A DNA stretch of 64,000 bases from Lateolabrax maculatus (GCA_031216445.1 CM062210.1:12783501-12847500); one strand, 5' to 3'. Positions 40,261-52,950 are shown, counted from the stretch's first letter. Translations and numbers: made by a program. The notes: generated from the letters alone by a model not told the origin.

Positions 40261-40791
40261 CTCTCCAGGGTGAGTAAAGGTGGGGTGGGGTGTGTATGGG
40301 GGGGGATTAAGCTGACTTAAGAAAATTACAAATGAAAGATTAAGAATAATTCTCATGTGGCGTCTCATAATCATTTTTTAATCAGTGAGAGGGGTCAAAG
40401 AAAGGAGACAATGACAGAGGGACAATATGAGAGCAGAGATAAGAGGGAAAGAGAAAGAGAAGAGGGTGCAGCAAGGGGGGCAAGGTAAAAAGGATGGGAG
40501 CAGAAAAAGAGAAGGTGAGAGGGCAGGGAGAAAAATGAAGAGCAACAAAAGAAAAGCACGGAGATAAAAACAATACCCAGATGGCATCAGATATATGAGA
40601 CAAAACTGACCAAGTGAAAGATGAGCAGGAGAAAATCAAATAACAAGCTTGCGGGCAAAAGTATTGAAAAGGAAAATACTTTGGCACACCCTGAGCAGAA
40701 ATGCCTTTTTTCTGCATCTTAATTGACTAATGCATAAAACTTATCAGACATGTGCATCCCTATGTTTCATTTCAATTCTAGTATCACTCAC
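39028..40791 (-). other. zfhx4: zfhx4 intron between exons 3 and 4 (1.8 kb)
   Basis: This short intron has GT tracts at 39868-39889 and 40222-40258 and a purine-rich plus strand at 40385-40560. Nothing in it looks like an exon or RNA gene. Confidence 0.9.
40222..40258. repeat. (GT)n microsatellite
   Basis: GT run of 37 nt in the intron between exons 3 and 4. Confidence 0.95.
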
Positions 40792-41086
40792 CTAGACCAG
40801 ATCCAAGAGCAGCCGCGGTTGCAGGATCTAGTTGGAATGGGTTAATCATCATCTGGGCGTCTGGGCCGCTGCTGCCGGCTGGGTTCTCCAGTTTTACACC
40901 TGCCAGGCCCATGTTTTGAGCCAGGTAGTACTGGTAAAGCTCTGCCTCGGCCGGGGCCAGGCCCAGATGGAGACTGTGTTGGATCTGCTTCATGTTCTGC
41001 TGCAGCAGCATCATGTTATGCATGTGTTTCTCGCTGGTCATATGGATTCGCAAGTTCCGTGCCACATTGGTCTCATAGTCACACAC
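40792..41086 (-). CDS. zfhx4: zfhx4 coding exon 3: zinc finger plus conserved linker
   Basis: The exon is 295 nt, entering in phase 0 and leaving in phase 1. The acceptor is ccaacag|GTGTGT and the donor CTAG|gtgagt, a near-consensus site. It encodes residues 900-997 plus the first base of Val998. It begins V900-C901 and completes the finger with H914 and H920. Next come a Met/Gln-rich stretch, the block PAEAELYQYYLAQNMGL and the linker INPFQLDPATAAAL. The last two are close to mammalian ZFHX4 and separate it from ZFHX3, which reads differently here. Confidence 0.95.
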
Positions 41087-41361
41087 CTGTTGGAAGCAAG
41101 GTGGGATTAATTAAAAACAACACAAACAAAATCTTTGATGCAAGACTTTTAGTCACAATGATGAGCTTCTTATGGTTTCTACAATACTTGGAGATACTGC
41201 TAGAATGTATATTTTGTAATGACCAGAGGTCAAATGATGTGGCCAAACAAAATAATAGACATGCAGGGGGAAATAACTGGCTCATTGTGTAGACATTAAA
41301 TACAAGCAAATTGGTATGTTGCAACCACAGTGTCACAATGATTCTCTGTTTGTTTCATTAC
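41087..41361 (-). other. zfhx4: zfhx4 intron between exons 2 and 3 (275 nt)
   Basis: This very short intron is bounded by GAG|gtaatg and ccaacag|GTG. It interrupts a zinc finger between the residues E899 and V900. Nothing else was seen in it. Confidence 0.92.
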
Positions 41362-41574
41362 CTCACAGCGCCAAGTGGGCTTCTGTTTGGGCTTGGATGG
41401 CGAGGGTGCACCACAGCCTCCACCAAGGCTGGCACTGGGCACAGGGTTGGTATGGTTGTGGTTGTATTGTACCTCACTGCCACCATTCTGGAGTGTTTGT
41501 ACGTTGTTCAGATGCTTGTCCGACTGCATGTGGATGCTAAGGTTGCCTTTGGTGGTGGTTGAGTAGTTGCATAC
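41362..41574 (-). CDS. zfhx4: zfhx4 coding exon 2: completes one zinc finger, starts the next
   Basis: The exon is 213 nt, 71 codons (residues 829-899), phase 0 at both ends. The acceptor is ttttag|GTATGC and the donor GAG|gtaatg. It opens with V829-C830 and supplies the second cysteine and both histidines (H843, H849) of the finger begun in exon 1. A linker rich in Asn, Gly, Ser and Pro follows, including GAPSPSKPKQKPTW as in ZFHX4. The exon ends at C898-E899, the first half of another finger. The finger uses HxxxxxH spacing, typical of this family. Because both ends fall between E and V of a CEVC knuckle, leaving the exon out would keep frame and rebuild one finger. Confidence 0.95.
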
Positions 41575-42120
41575 CTAAAAGGGAAGAACTATTACAGTGA
41601 TGCAGGATATACACTATATGCATTTATAACAAAAACTGGCTAATAGCTGATAAATTATTTAGAATTAAAATTCTAGTTTTCTTTAGTCAATCTTCTGAGA
41701 TCATTACCTTAACCTTTATAGCTGTGCTAGGTGTTGTTGAATAAAAAGAGAAAGGCAAACATGTTTAACTCACTCTTTCTTCCCTTCTGACACTGAAATT
41801 TCAATTGAGTAAACATGTCTTGCTTTCAAGTTGTTGTAACTGGTAACATAACAGGTCACTGCCTGTACCTCAAAATTGGCTTCAAAAGCAAATTGCATTA
41901 TCTCTGTTGCCAAGATTACAATAACCTTTTTCTATTAGCAAATGTGCATCAAACCCAGTGATTAGTTTAGGTTAAATCAAGGACAAAAGTTGCCTTATAA
42001 AACCCAACCCAATAAAAAAGGTTAAAAAACAAGGACATGATCTTAACTTGGAAAATTCAAGAAAATTAAAAAGATAGAGAAAACAGAAATCCATAGAGAT
42101 GAAAAATTTGATGGACAGAC
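41575..42120 (-). other. zfhx4: zfhx4 intron between exons 1 and 2 (546 nt)
   Basis: This short intron begins with the unusual donor gtctgt and ends ttttag. It interrupts a zinc finger between E828 and V829, the position equivalent to the next intron. It is AT-rich, with no repeat or exon-like sequence. Confidence 0.92.
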
Positions 42121-44650
42121 CTCACAGCGGAAAGGCTTGTATCCACAGGTATAGCTTTCGCCTCTGGCTAAACGAGGATGAGGCTGTCCTGTGCGGCAGT
42201 ACACACATGATCCACCAGACTCTGGATGTTTCTCCTTCATGTGGGCGTCCAGTGTCTGCTGGTACTTGTAGTGCCAGTTACACTTGGGACACTTCAGCGT
42301 CTTGCAGGAGTTACGTGAATGCATCATCGTCATATGCCCTCCCAGAGACCGTGAGGATCCCAAGACCGTGTCACACTTGGGGCACTCCACCCCGCTACCT
42401 GGGGACCCTTCACCTGGACCAGGGGTACCAGGTGTCCCGGGAGTTCCAGGCGTACTGGGATTTCCTGTGTTTTGATGCAGAGGACCGGGACTCTCATCAT
42501 CTCTGCGCAACATCATCATGTCAAGGGGATGGGAGGATGGTGACGACCCATCCCGTCCTGCCAGGGCTTCACTGGTTGAGTCGTTGCTGCTCTCCCGCTC
42601 TCTGGCAGCTGCCAGGGCAGTGGATAGGCGGCTCTTCTCCATTTCCAGCTTCTCACACACAGACAGGGAGGAAGAGGAGGTGGACGCAGGACCTTTGCTG
42701 TCACTGTTAAACTTTAGCACACTGTTGGAAAGGGGGGAAATACTTTGGTTTAAGAGAGGGAAATCTTTGCTACTGGTGCTGTCGGCCCGCTGGCCTGTCA
42801 TCTCCATGGTCATGGCCTGTTCATCCTCTTCATCTGCCTCCATTTCTACTCCACCACCATTGGAGTAAGCGTCCTCATCCTGCTCTGGACTTTCTCCTCC
42901 CACTGCACCGGGCTCCCGCTTGATGGGCGGGTACTGGCTCAGGTCCGGCCCATTGGGTTGCAAAGTGCGTATGTCCCTAACGTGGCCCTTGCAGTCACTA
43001 TCAGAGTTCCGACCTTCCAGGTTGCCACCAGTGGCAGCAGCGGCAGAACTCCCACTGGGGGTTCTGTTGGCACCAGCTCCTCCCCCGAGGTTTGGGTTGG
43101 TCTCAGCCTTTGGCATGGTTTGGGTTCTGTGGGTTTGGTCATTGGAGGAGCTGCTGGCACTGCCCTTCAGGAAGGCAAAACCTGCCTGAAGGGAATCGGC
43201 ATTCTCCCCACTATTGTGGAAAGCATTCCACAAGCCGCGGAGCCCCGTGTCTGGCCCTAGGAAGTTGGCAGGTGTGGGAAAGTGGGGTAGCACAGAGTTG
43301 GGGGGGGTTTTTGGTTCCAGAAAGCTTATAAGAGGTTCTTTGTCCTTGCCGATGCCCTGGATGATGGCGGAGACGTGCTTGTTGCTCAGCAGCTTCTGCT
43401 CCTGATCATTCAGGGTCATACGGTGGTCATGGACAGCATGTGTCACGAAGGAACGGCTGTAGCCAAAAGACAGCTTGCACAGGAAACACATCAGCACAGG
43501 CTTCCGCCGTCCATCGGCTACACAGCCCTCAAACTTGGACAAGTCCACATTGTTTGGGACATCTTTGGACACACAGGAGTTTTTGGCTGCACCATCCGCC
43601 TTCAGATAGTCTTTGTCATTCTTGTGGCGGAGGTCATAGACACGGAAACTGTGCAACACGGGAGCAGCGCCCGCCAGCCCTCCAGCTGAGGTATTTGGGA
43701 AGGAGGGGTGGTCGGTCGCTAGGGATTTACTCCCCAGGGATGAGGCGATGTGGAAGGTGTTAATGATCTGGGGGTAGAAGGACATGGGTGCAGCGGGCTG
43801 CTCCAACCGCTCCCCCACTGGGCTCAGGCCAGTCTGGCCACTGCTGACCTGGGCATTGGGGAAGGTCTGGGGGGGCAGCAGGCCCCTGAATTGGAGAGAC
43901 CCAGAGAGCCCCCCCTGGTTGCCGCACTGCTCTTTGGAGTCCTCCAGGATGAAGGCAGAGCCATCGGGCTGGTAGATGATCTCGCTGCACAGGTTCTCCA
44001 CATCACTATCGTCTTCCATCTCCATCTCGCTGTTCATTTCCTCCACTTCTGCAGCACCCACCTCACGCTCTCCTTCATCTTCACTGTCCTCCCCTACCAT
44101 CCCTTCAACCTCCTCACCCTCTTCGTGACCTCCAATGGTAGGCAGGCGGGCATTGGGGCAGTGGTGCTCCATGTATTTTTGTAAACTGGAGAAGGAACTA
44201 GAACATTCGTTGCAGGGGATCTCCTTTGCCGGCACCACGGGAGATGTGGCAGGGGCAGAACAGTCCGAACCCAAAGCTGCTCCTCCTCCTCCTAGTCCTG
44301 GTAAAGTCCCGGTAACACTCCCTTTGTTACCGGTAGTAAAGCTTTCTCTCCGACTCTGTTCAGTTACAGGGTCGGTGGTTGCACTGACAGTGGTGGGGGT
44401 AGCAGTGGACCTCAGTGGGCTCACAGCAGGCTCTCCAAGGCCATTCTCCGGCTCTCCAATGGCGGCAGGTGACGATTGGTTGTTGTTGGCGACACTGGTC
44501 TCCATGGCGATGATGGAGTTGTCCTCAGCAGCAGTGTCCAGCCTCTGGCCACCATGTTCCTGCTGCCGCGATGACACCATAGGGGGAGAGTCACAAGTTG
44601 CCATGACGACCACTACATAGGGATCTCATCTCATCCAGCCTAACAGGGAC
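42121..44650 (-). CDS. zfhx4: zfhx4 coding exon 1: N-terminus, acidic region, first zinc fingers
   Basis: Translation starts at the ATG at 44604 (MATCDSPP, like METCDSPP of mammalian ZFHX4). An in-frame TGA at 44626-44628 excludes an earlier start, so 44605-44650 is 5' UTR. The acceptor is ccgactcag before 44650. The exon encodes 828 residues. A CxxC finger with a distal HHC lies at 131-149. An acidic Glu/Asp run spans about 159-206, followed by the family block SEIIYQPDGSAFILEDSKE. The block FYPQIINTFHIASSL is at 276-290. A C2H2 finger uses C373, C376, H389 and H392/H394. IKRE at 561-564 fits a SUMO-attachment consensus, and a PGT-rich linker spans about 717-736. Two C2H2 fingers follow (C741/C744/H757/H762 and C772/C775/H788/H793). 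The exon stops at residue 828, inside the next finger, just after C827-E828. The donor is GAG|gtctgt. Confidence 0.95.
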
Positions 44651-47600
44651 CTGAGTCGGGGAAAAACAGACATAAAAAAGGACAACAGAGGTTAAGTAAA
44701 TAGTGTTTAACAGCAGATAACGATAGCTAATTCTTAACCAGCATTTAGTAACTGATCTTTATTCTAATTAAATCCAACTTACTCTCACCCCACATTCAAC
44801 CCTTGTGTTATTGTAAGCCTCATTTGGATGAGATCGATTTCTCTAGGAAAGGAAAATGAACTGATGCATTATTTTCCTGCAGAACTTTCCCACTTGTAAT
44901 TTGGCAATTTGTCTTAAATGCTGTCCAGAATGATATTAAGTTACATAGGATCTCGGCAAATATTTTGGTGGACACCGTAAGCTTCTCAGTTGTAGATTAG
45001 ATTACACAAAACAACATGACAATTATCTTCCTCTGTATATCCTACCAACTACCAGAAATAAGAACAGTGTAAAGTAGCTAGCACAATGACAACTTTTGAA
45101 AAGTGAAGAAATCCAATATTATCTGCTCCCGCTCGCATCTTTGTCTTATAACTGGCGGACTGAGATTGTTTGCCGCAACCACAGAAAAAAATCCTCCTTG
45201 AACTAAAGTCTCTTAGTGGCCCCAGGGACCAGAGTGTGGAAAAAGGGGAAATTAGGTATAAATGAGTGAAGCAGCTACCACGGCAGCTGGCAGTAGGAAA
45301 GTTTATAGGAATAACTCAATTGTCTAGTAAACAGACTCTTTGATCAACATACCACTGTCCAACAGTGGAACCTAGAGGCAGTTTCACCTCTCTCGAAAGT
45401 GCATTCTTGGACAAAATAACTAACACACAGAGGTCACACTTACCAATCAAGTTTATCAAATAACATATATGCAGAAATGTTAGTATGTCTTCCTTTAGGA
45501 AGAAAAGTGGACTGGAGTTAGAGGAGTCTTCATTCATTGGCTAAATCAGTCTTGGCATGTTTTTACCAGTCAGGAGTTGCTAATTAGACAGCACCTATTA
45601 ACTTATTAATGCCATGAAGGTATGACTTAGACTCTCTGTCGACAAGGAAAGTAAGAAACTGTATATTCTCAGTGTGTGACTGTACTTGAACATGTGGAAA
45701 GGTAGAACACAGCCTGTTGGCAAATTTTCTAGACGAGTGTGCAGATGCAGGAATAAATCAGGAAATTAAAGAATATTTCCATTCATAATACTTCAAATGC
45801 CTTTTCATGCAGGAGCAACAGAGGAAAGAAAGAAACTGAGAGAGAAAGAGAGGGGGGGGGGAGAGAAAGAACGAGCTTCCATGAGGAATGATGTTTGGAA
45901 TACCAGTGAGATGTTATCAATCCTGGGAGGCTGCCCATCTCTCAACCCCTCGCTACTTCAATCTCTTGGCTTTTCACAACAAGTCACAAATGCAAAGGCA
46001 CACACAAATGCACGCACACAATGTCGAAGAAAAAAGCCTTCTAAGTCCAAAAACACACGGCACCCCACAGTCATTTAGTTTGTAATCAGGCACAATTTCT
46101 CATCACCTAAAGAGAACAAGAAGAAGCAACTAAAACAACCCATAAGGAGAGAAAAAGAAAAACAGACTAAAAGCTTGAGAACTGAAGCTTCATTGTTACT
46201 TAAAAGAAAGTGCTTTCTTGCTCAGCTAAATGCAACAAATGAGAACTAGTTGTGCATGCCAGTGTTTTTTCACTTGATACAGTACCAGCGCCTTTCAGAT
46301 GCTTGCGTGTAAATGAGCTGGCATTAAAAGAAAGCTTTAAAGAGCCATGTTAACCTTTAACCCAATCCACCTGCTGCTTAATTCTCCCTCTCTTTTTCTA
46401 CACTCCCTCTCTCTCACAACAAAGCTACAAAGCAATTAGAGGATTAATCCGCAACAATCCAGGGCTAAACAAAGCCAGTGGGAGGGACAGTAAAAGCGTG
46501 AGGAATGAAATCAAACATGTGTGTGAGTATGTTTGTGGGTGCATGTGTATGCACGCGCTATAATCAGGTCTAATCTGACATATCCCAGAGATGATTCCAT
46601 GGGGACTAGTGAAAGATTAAAAGAGAGAAATTATGTTTTCTCTGTCCGTGTCTCACTCAGTTTCTGTCTCTCTATTTGTGAGATTAAAGAAAAATTCGCA
46701 AGGAGGAGAAAATGAATTTCAGCGCTTATCTGTTCAGCGTCGATGTGGCAAAAGGTGGGAGGTCATGTACATGACAAAATCGCCTCCTTCACATTGGTAT
46801 GTGCAGTCAGGCCGTCAAGGGGTAAAGCATTTCAATCAATTGAAAATGTATGCAGCATACACTGTACATTTCTGTAACCAGTACCTATCTTTACTGCCCT
46901 GATGCAGTAAACTCCACCCAACTGTTACATCAAGAAGAAACAAACATTACACTTGATGATTTTTAGCCCACGGCAAAGATTGTAAAGATAATAACTATGG
47001 TTTTCTAGACACATACACCCCTTTACACAAACAACACAAACACACTTGTCTCTGTCTCCATGTTAACTCACACTGGTAATTGCAAAGAAATTAGCAGCAA
47101 TTAGCTCTGCATTCTAAACAAGCACAGAGTTGAAACAGGCCAAATATGTGTCATGCCACAATAATGCCTGGCATTAACACACATGCTCACTGATCCTGTT
47201 TCACCACAAATGTATGTAATTAAAAACATTTGTAGTTCATTTTTAGATATAGCTTCACTGCCTGTACAATAGAAGAATAAAAACACAATTGAATGAATTT
47301 TGCAACAGGGGAAAAAATGATGTTAAATAAAGACTTTTTCCACATCCACGTAAATTACCGCTCATTCAGCTTTTTACCATAAATCATCTGTTACACTCAC
47401 CTAGCGCCAAAACAACATACTGGGCTTGTTCCTGCAGTCAACCATATATTTCATTTTTTTTTTCCACCAGTGTCCCTCTTACCAAGACTTGTGTTAAATG
47501 TGATTGAGGGTAAAGCTGTTCAGAAGCAGTGGGTTTGAGGGCTAATGCGACACATACGACAGGATTTACTACTTGTCAGTGGTGTCATTCCACTGCTTAT

Positions 47601-48669
47601 TTCATTGGGGAGCAACCCCTTTGAATTGTAGCTCGGACATAAAACACTGTGGTTTATGAATTATGCATCTCCTAACACTTTAAGTATGGAATTATGTCTT
47701 ATGGATAAGCCAATGTGTTAAGCACTTGGCACTGACATATCACCCCTAATGCTAACAGGTTAGCAGCTTTTTACATGTGTGCTGCCTGCCAACAACATTT
47801 ATTAAGAATTTTGTTATCATTGGTCCTAAATGAACCCATTAATTGTGCCACCAACAGGACAAAGTAACACTATGTGACTAATGCTTTTTGCATTTGTTTT
47901 CATAACAAAAAAAATGCGCATTACAGTAAATAAGGGCTTGGAATGTCAGATAAACACAAAATACATAATAAATGCACCATACAGCGACCACAGGCACAGT
48001 ATTTAGTTTAGTACAAGCATGGAGGGAATAAATATAGCATACAATGTATATGAACAGAGCTTTTGGGAGTACACTGAAGTGTCTCTTAATGACTGACCCA
48101 TTTGTGGGGGACTCACGAGCAGAGCGGTCTTCTGCTTTCAGAAGACCAGATGCCTGATCTTGAGTGAAATGCTTAAGTCTTAGCTCTTAACTTAGCCCAT
48201 CCTCTCTTATGAAAGAGCAATGTGGTGCAATGCAGCCTGGTGTAGGTGTTTGAAGTCCTCCCGATCCATTCAGCATGCATTACTAAGGATAGTTGGACAG
48301 AGAGGTAATGAGATGTCTGGTCGAGCTATCAAGTGGACATGATATTTTGCTGTTCCACCTTTACGAGCGCAAAGTAATATTTTGGACGCGGAAATCTGTG
48401 ACTCGCAACGGTGGACTTGCGCATATCAGTGTGGTAACTTGCAATCGGCTTCATAAAAGCCCCCTTGTCTCAAGAATAAACAGACGGGAAAAAAGTTATC
48501 TGCCTTGCTTCTTTTTGTTTTGCTCCATTCCCCAGGCTTCGCACCTTTCCCAGCAGCAGTGCCCACTCCTGCTTCTTTTAAAGGCAGATCATGTTACTGC
48601 TAGCAAAGAAACCGTCCTCTCTCTCCCCCACTGGCTTCCTTCGCTCTGCTAACCAACCAGACTACTTCC

Positions 48670-48673
<4 letters not shown>

Positions 48674-48707
<34 letters not shown>

Positions 48708-48748
48708 TAGATAGACTGATACAGAGAGAGAGAGAGAGAGAGAGAGAG
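48674..48748. repeat. Two (GA)n microsatellites
   Basis: GA runs at 48674-48704 and 48723-48748 separated by cgatagatagactgatac. Confidence 0.95.
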
Positions 48749-51700
48749 TCTAACAATGAAGCCCAGGTTTTTCCACACTGCAGAAACAGTTCCCTTCTTT
48801 TAACAGAAGAACAAAAGGGATGGCCTGAGCTGCTCCTACCTCTGTTTTTTAATTAAGCATGTCCCCTTGCTTTCACGCGCATGCACACGGACACAGGCTC
48901 TCACACACACACACACACACACCCACCCACACACAAACACAAATGCATACACTAAGGTAATTAAAGTGGCAGATCAGATCCAGTGAGAGGCAAATAATAG
49001 CCCAGGAATGCCTGGTTTGGACACTGCTAGTTCTGATGGGAGAAAGGGGCTAAGAGACTCCTTGGCCTATTGTTTTTCTCCCCCCTCCCGTCCTCGCCCC
49101 TCTATCCCTCCATCTGCTTTTCAGTAGCTCCCTGAGAGACGGAGAGGCAGTCCAAAGCAGGGGATTTCTCCACTTTTTTCTCCACAACTTTTTCTCCTCT
49201 TTCTCTCGGTGACTCGCGTTATTCTTAAAGCGCTTCCAGTTTAGATAGAAGTTAGATAGTTGGAGTGGACACAATCGTCGCCAGAGGCAACTCTACAAAT
49301 ACAAATGTGCTGCATGAAAGCTACATGCCTACCGCATAGGCCAGAACTGCATTTGTTATGACCTGTGTCAATTAAAACCTTGTTCAGTGGTAATAAATGT
49401 GCTGATAATACATAAAGTGTTACAACATGTCCACAGCGCAGACCTGAGGTAATGTCAAAGTCTCCTCCTGCTTTTGTCCTCCTGTCAGACTATCACGCAT
49501 TAGCCAGAGATGCAGCCTGTTAAATGCCAAACCTGTAATTGCAGTGTCGCCACACTGCCGTCTTTGTTTACACTGGGATCTGTTAAGTTCAAATTCTTCA
49601 CCACTAACTGTCCGATATTTTAATGCAAGGGCAGACAGTGCTGTTAATACTGCTGTGAATATTTATAACATCTGTAAACACTGGAATTAGGCAGATCTGT
49701 GCTCTGTGATGTGGTCAAATGAGTTCTAAAATGGTTATTTTCCCTCTGCTTGTCAAACTGTTTGGGTACATATGTGAGCACAGCTAATAACCGGTGAAAT
49801 TAAATCCAGACTGAATCTTTAAGGTGACCCATGAAAGCCAGCAAAGTCAAACAACAAAGTCAGAAGACAGCGTGAGACTATGGCTATGTGTCCATTCCTT
49901 GAGGTCTCCTCGAAGGTCATCCCTCTCTCGGCATGTGGCCCCTCAGTCTAACACCAAATCTTCTATCAAAATGTCACCAAGCGTTATCCAAAGACAAAGG
50001 CGATGGGCGCTGTGAAAGCCCCTGCATCCATCTCCCACTGTCAGTGCCATGAATAGGCCTACTCTAGTCTAATTAGACCTGTTTATTTGTTGCCATGCAG
50101 AAACGGAGGGATGAAAAACCAAGTGGATGAAGGAGGAGGGGAATTATCTCCTTCCTCACAATGCGAGAGGAGCGTCGGCTGCCATCAAAGAGCGCTTATG
50201 AATGCGTGCACAAACACATATGCACACATGCACACAATCACAGAGGAGGGCCTAATGCTCTCTGTTTAAAGTCTTAAAAGAAAGGACAGAGGGAGAAAAT
50301 TGCAAAAGGATGAGCGAGGGAGGGTTTTTGCGTGACCAAGTGTTTTTGTCTTCTTTACTTCTTAACCTCACAAAGGCTTTGCATGCAGTCCTTGTTTGTT
50401 GCCTAGAGGTGTAATATTAGATGCTAGATGCAGTAGAGCTCTCCAATGCGCCCCACACCCCTTTCTGTCCGCCAGTCCTCTTCCCTGTGTCTCCCTTGTG
50501 AGCAAAGGCCTTCATTACTAAAAGACACCTTATCATTATTGCAAGGCGCGGCCCAGACACCTAAAGCAAGCACCACTCCATTTAGCACAGGAATCTTGTT
50601 CGACAAATTACCCACTCCGCAAAAATGTCTTTTAGTAAATCAAAATCTAAATTACGCCTACATGAGCAATGATCTTGGATTGTAGAAAGAGGCAAAAGAA
50701 TGGATAGAAAGGTTTAGAGGAGGAAGGGGAACAGGGATAATGAGGAGAAATGTAGAGGACGGAAGTGGCTTTTTTTCTTTTCCTAAAGTAGTTATGCAGG
50801 TTCTATCCCTCAGACTGATGACAAGTAAATTGGTCTCATTGGTTGCTCAGGTAACATAGACCCAACTGCCCTCAGGTCTTTACCTGATATTTCATTGTTA
50901 GCGAAAAAAAAAATATCTGGGTAACATTGGAAATAATCAGCAACATGTGAAATGAGAGCATAATAGGAAACAAAAATAGTATGCAAAAAACAAACTTGTT
51001 GACCAGGTGAGAGCAAAATGTGAACCCAGGGACCGTGTTTGTCTTTTTTTTTCGTCTCTATCCAAGCAACAAAAGAGTCGCATCACTCAAGCCACAGATG
51101 AGTCCTAAAATCTGATTTCGGATCAGATTACACCAGCCCCTATCCCAACTTCAACCAGGACGAAGTGAAAACATCTATCATGTCCTCCAGTCACTGCTTA
51201 CAGGCAACCTCCTGAAAGACTCTAGGATATCCTACTGAGTTTAAAGGCCAGTTAAATTATTTCTGTTAAGTAGTTTTTCATTATGATACTTTGAATGTGT
51301 ATCCTAGGTCAACACCAGTGTTCTTCTGCTCTCTGAAACTTGTACAGTTTCATAGAGACAAAGTTTAACGGATTAAAGACAACTCTGACTGGATTTAACA
51401 ATTTTACAAATGGACTTTGGGCTTACACAGTCCAGTCTAAATATATGCACAAGTCTCACGCCTTTGAAGAGGCAATATTTCAAACTAAACTCAAACTGAA
51501 ACATGAAAATAAACAGTCAGACACTGCTGGGTTGCAGTCACCACTTACTGCCCTTGCTAAAGATTTTTCCAGCATCAAAGGCAAAGCCAATCTACATAAC
51601 TAATGCCTCCATTTTTTTTTTAACTCCCCTTCTTCGAACTCAAAACAGCAAAGACCGAGGGGAGAGAAAAGAAAAAAATGGGGATTTTTCTTTTGCCGGC

Positions 51701-52477
51701 AATCTGGAAACACTCTCTAGTTAATTAGGGTTGATTGGAAATGAACCGCACAAACAAAGGGCAGCCTATGCCCCGGCTATTATGACCGTGCACGCGTGCG
51801 TACACGTGCACAGGGGGGTACTATAACCACCTTAGAAGCGCATGCTGGTGGAAGCTCCACTCTCCAGACTCTTCCCCTCACTCTCTTTACCCCCTCCACC
51901 TCCACCCCCCCCAGATTAAGGGAATGCACCGCCAAAGAATGTGTGACGACCTCCACTGCCACAGAGCAAAACTTCCAGCCCCCGACGCCACAAAAGGCAA
52001 GAAGGTAATTAAGTTTGAAAGAATAGAAGCACTGCCACAAACAATGCACCAGTGTCCATGGGGAGGGATTGGAGGGGGGGGGGGGGGGCTTGTTGATGTG
52101 TGTATATGTGTGTGTGTGTGCGTGTGTGTCGGGGGTGGTGGGCTGGGGCGGTGGGGGGGTGAGGCAGAAAAGCCATTAACATTCAGTGGCCGGGTGAGAG
52201 AGAGGAAGGAGGGCAAAGGGGAACTGAGGATGGCATTCTCTCTCACTGGGCTTCTCCCTGTCTTTCTCTATCGCAGCACGACTTGTCTGTTCATTCCCTT
52301 TATTTATCTCTTTTCTTGTTATTTTCTCTCAATCACTCTTACATCTGGTTTGGAGCCCCCTCACCCCACCCCCCTGCCCTCCCAAATCACCCTTCACTAC
52401 ACTACTCTAATGCTCTTTTTGGCCCCTTTGCTGTTCCTTGTGGTTGCTCTCTATGTTAGAGGTGCTCCCCTACAGAC

Positions 52478-52478
<1 letters not shown>

Positions 52479-52527
<49 letters not shown>
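52479..52527. repeat. (CA)n microsatellite
   Basis: 49-nt CA run. Confidence 0.95.
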
Positions 52528-52533
<6 letters not shown>

Positions 52534-52860
52534 AATGCACTCATACACCCAAGCTACTTTTTTACTCCAACTCTTGATTATCTGTTTTGCAAGGCTAAGT
52601 TTGACACTTTGCATACGCCAAAGTTTGAGGACAGACCCAGCAAACACTGATACACACACAATATTCCTGTTGGTTACCACCTGAGAGTGCTAAGAGCTAA
52701 CTAGATTACCACCCTACACACTCAAATTCACACACACACAACATACAAACACAAAACATACACAGGGAGCTTTCATCTTTTTTGCCACATCTCCAGCAAA
52801 GCAGTTTAACTCAATTAGTAAAGAATGTAATTTTATTTACAGACTCCCAAGTAACTCGTA

Positions 52861-52863
52861 ACA

Positions 52864-52949
<86 letters not shown>
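52861..52949. repeat. Long (CA)n microsatellite
   Basis: 89-nt AC/CA run with one T interruption. TG-rich variant repeats (53030-53126) follow in the other orientation. Confidence 0.96.

Positions 52950-52950
<1 letters not shown>

Larger units (their letters stand above)
3435..44650 (-). other. zfhx4: zfhx4 gene, 5' coding part (six exons; 3' end outside window)
   Basis: This is the span of the partial gene model. ZFHX4 belongs to the ATBF1 family of very large nuclear proteins, with about 20 zinc fingers and four homeodomains, that regulate neural and muscle differentiation. Six exons were joined by eye from GT/AG junctions and matching phase. They give 3,870 coding bases, about 1,289 residues plus one base of the next codon. 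I chose zfhx4 over zfhx3 from ZFHX4-type wording such as FYPQIINTFHIASSL, VLHSFRVYDLRHK and INPFQLDPATAAAL. The remaining coding exons, with the homeodomains, are not in the window: nothing left of 3435 encodes the expected finger and homeodomain sequence. Family assignment is very sure; paralogue assignment is strong but from memory. Confidence 0.93.

Noticed and set aside
44605..44613. Earlier translation start at 44613
   Set aside because: The codon there is GTG. The ATG at 44604 matches the family N-terminus, and an in-frame TGA lies at 44626.
42099..44620. Long plus-strand open frames opposite exon 1 (up to 203 codons)
   Set aside because: They are antisense shadows of the GC-richer coding exon and have no recognisable protein similarity.
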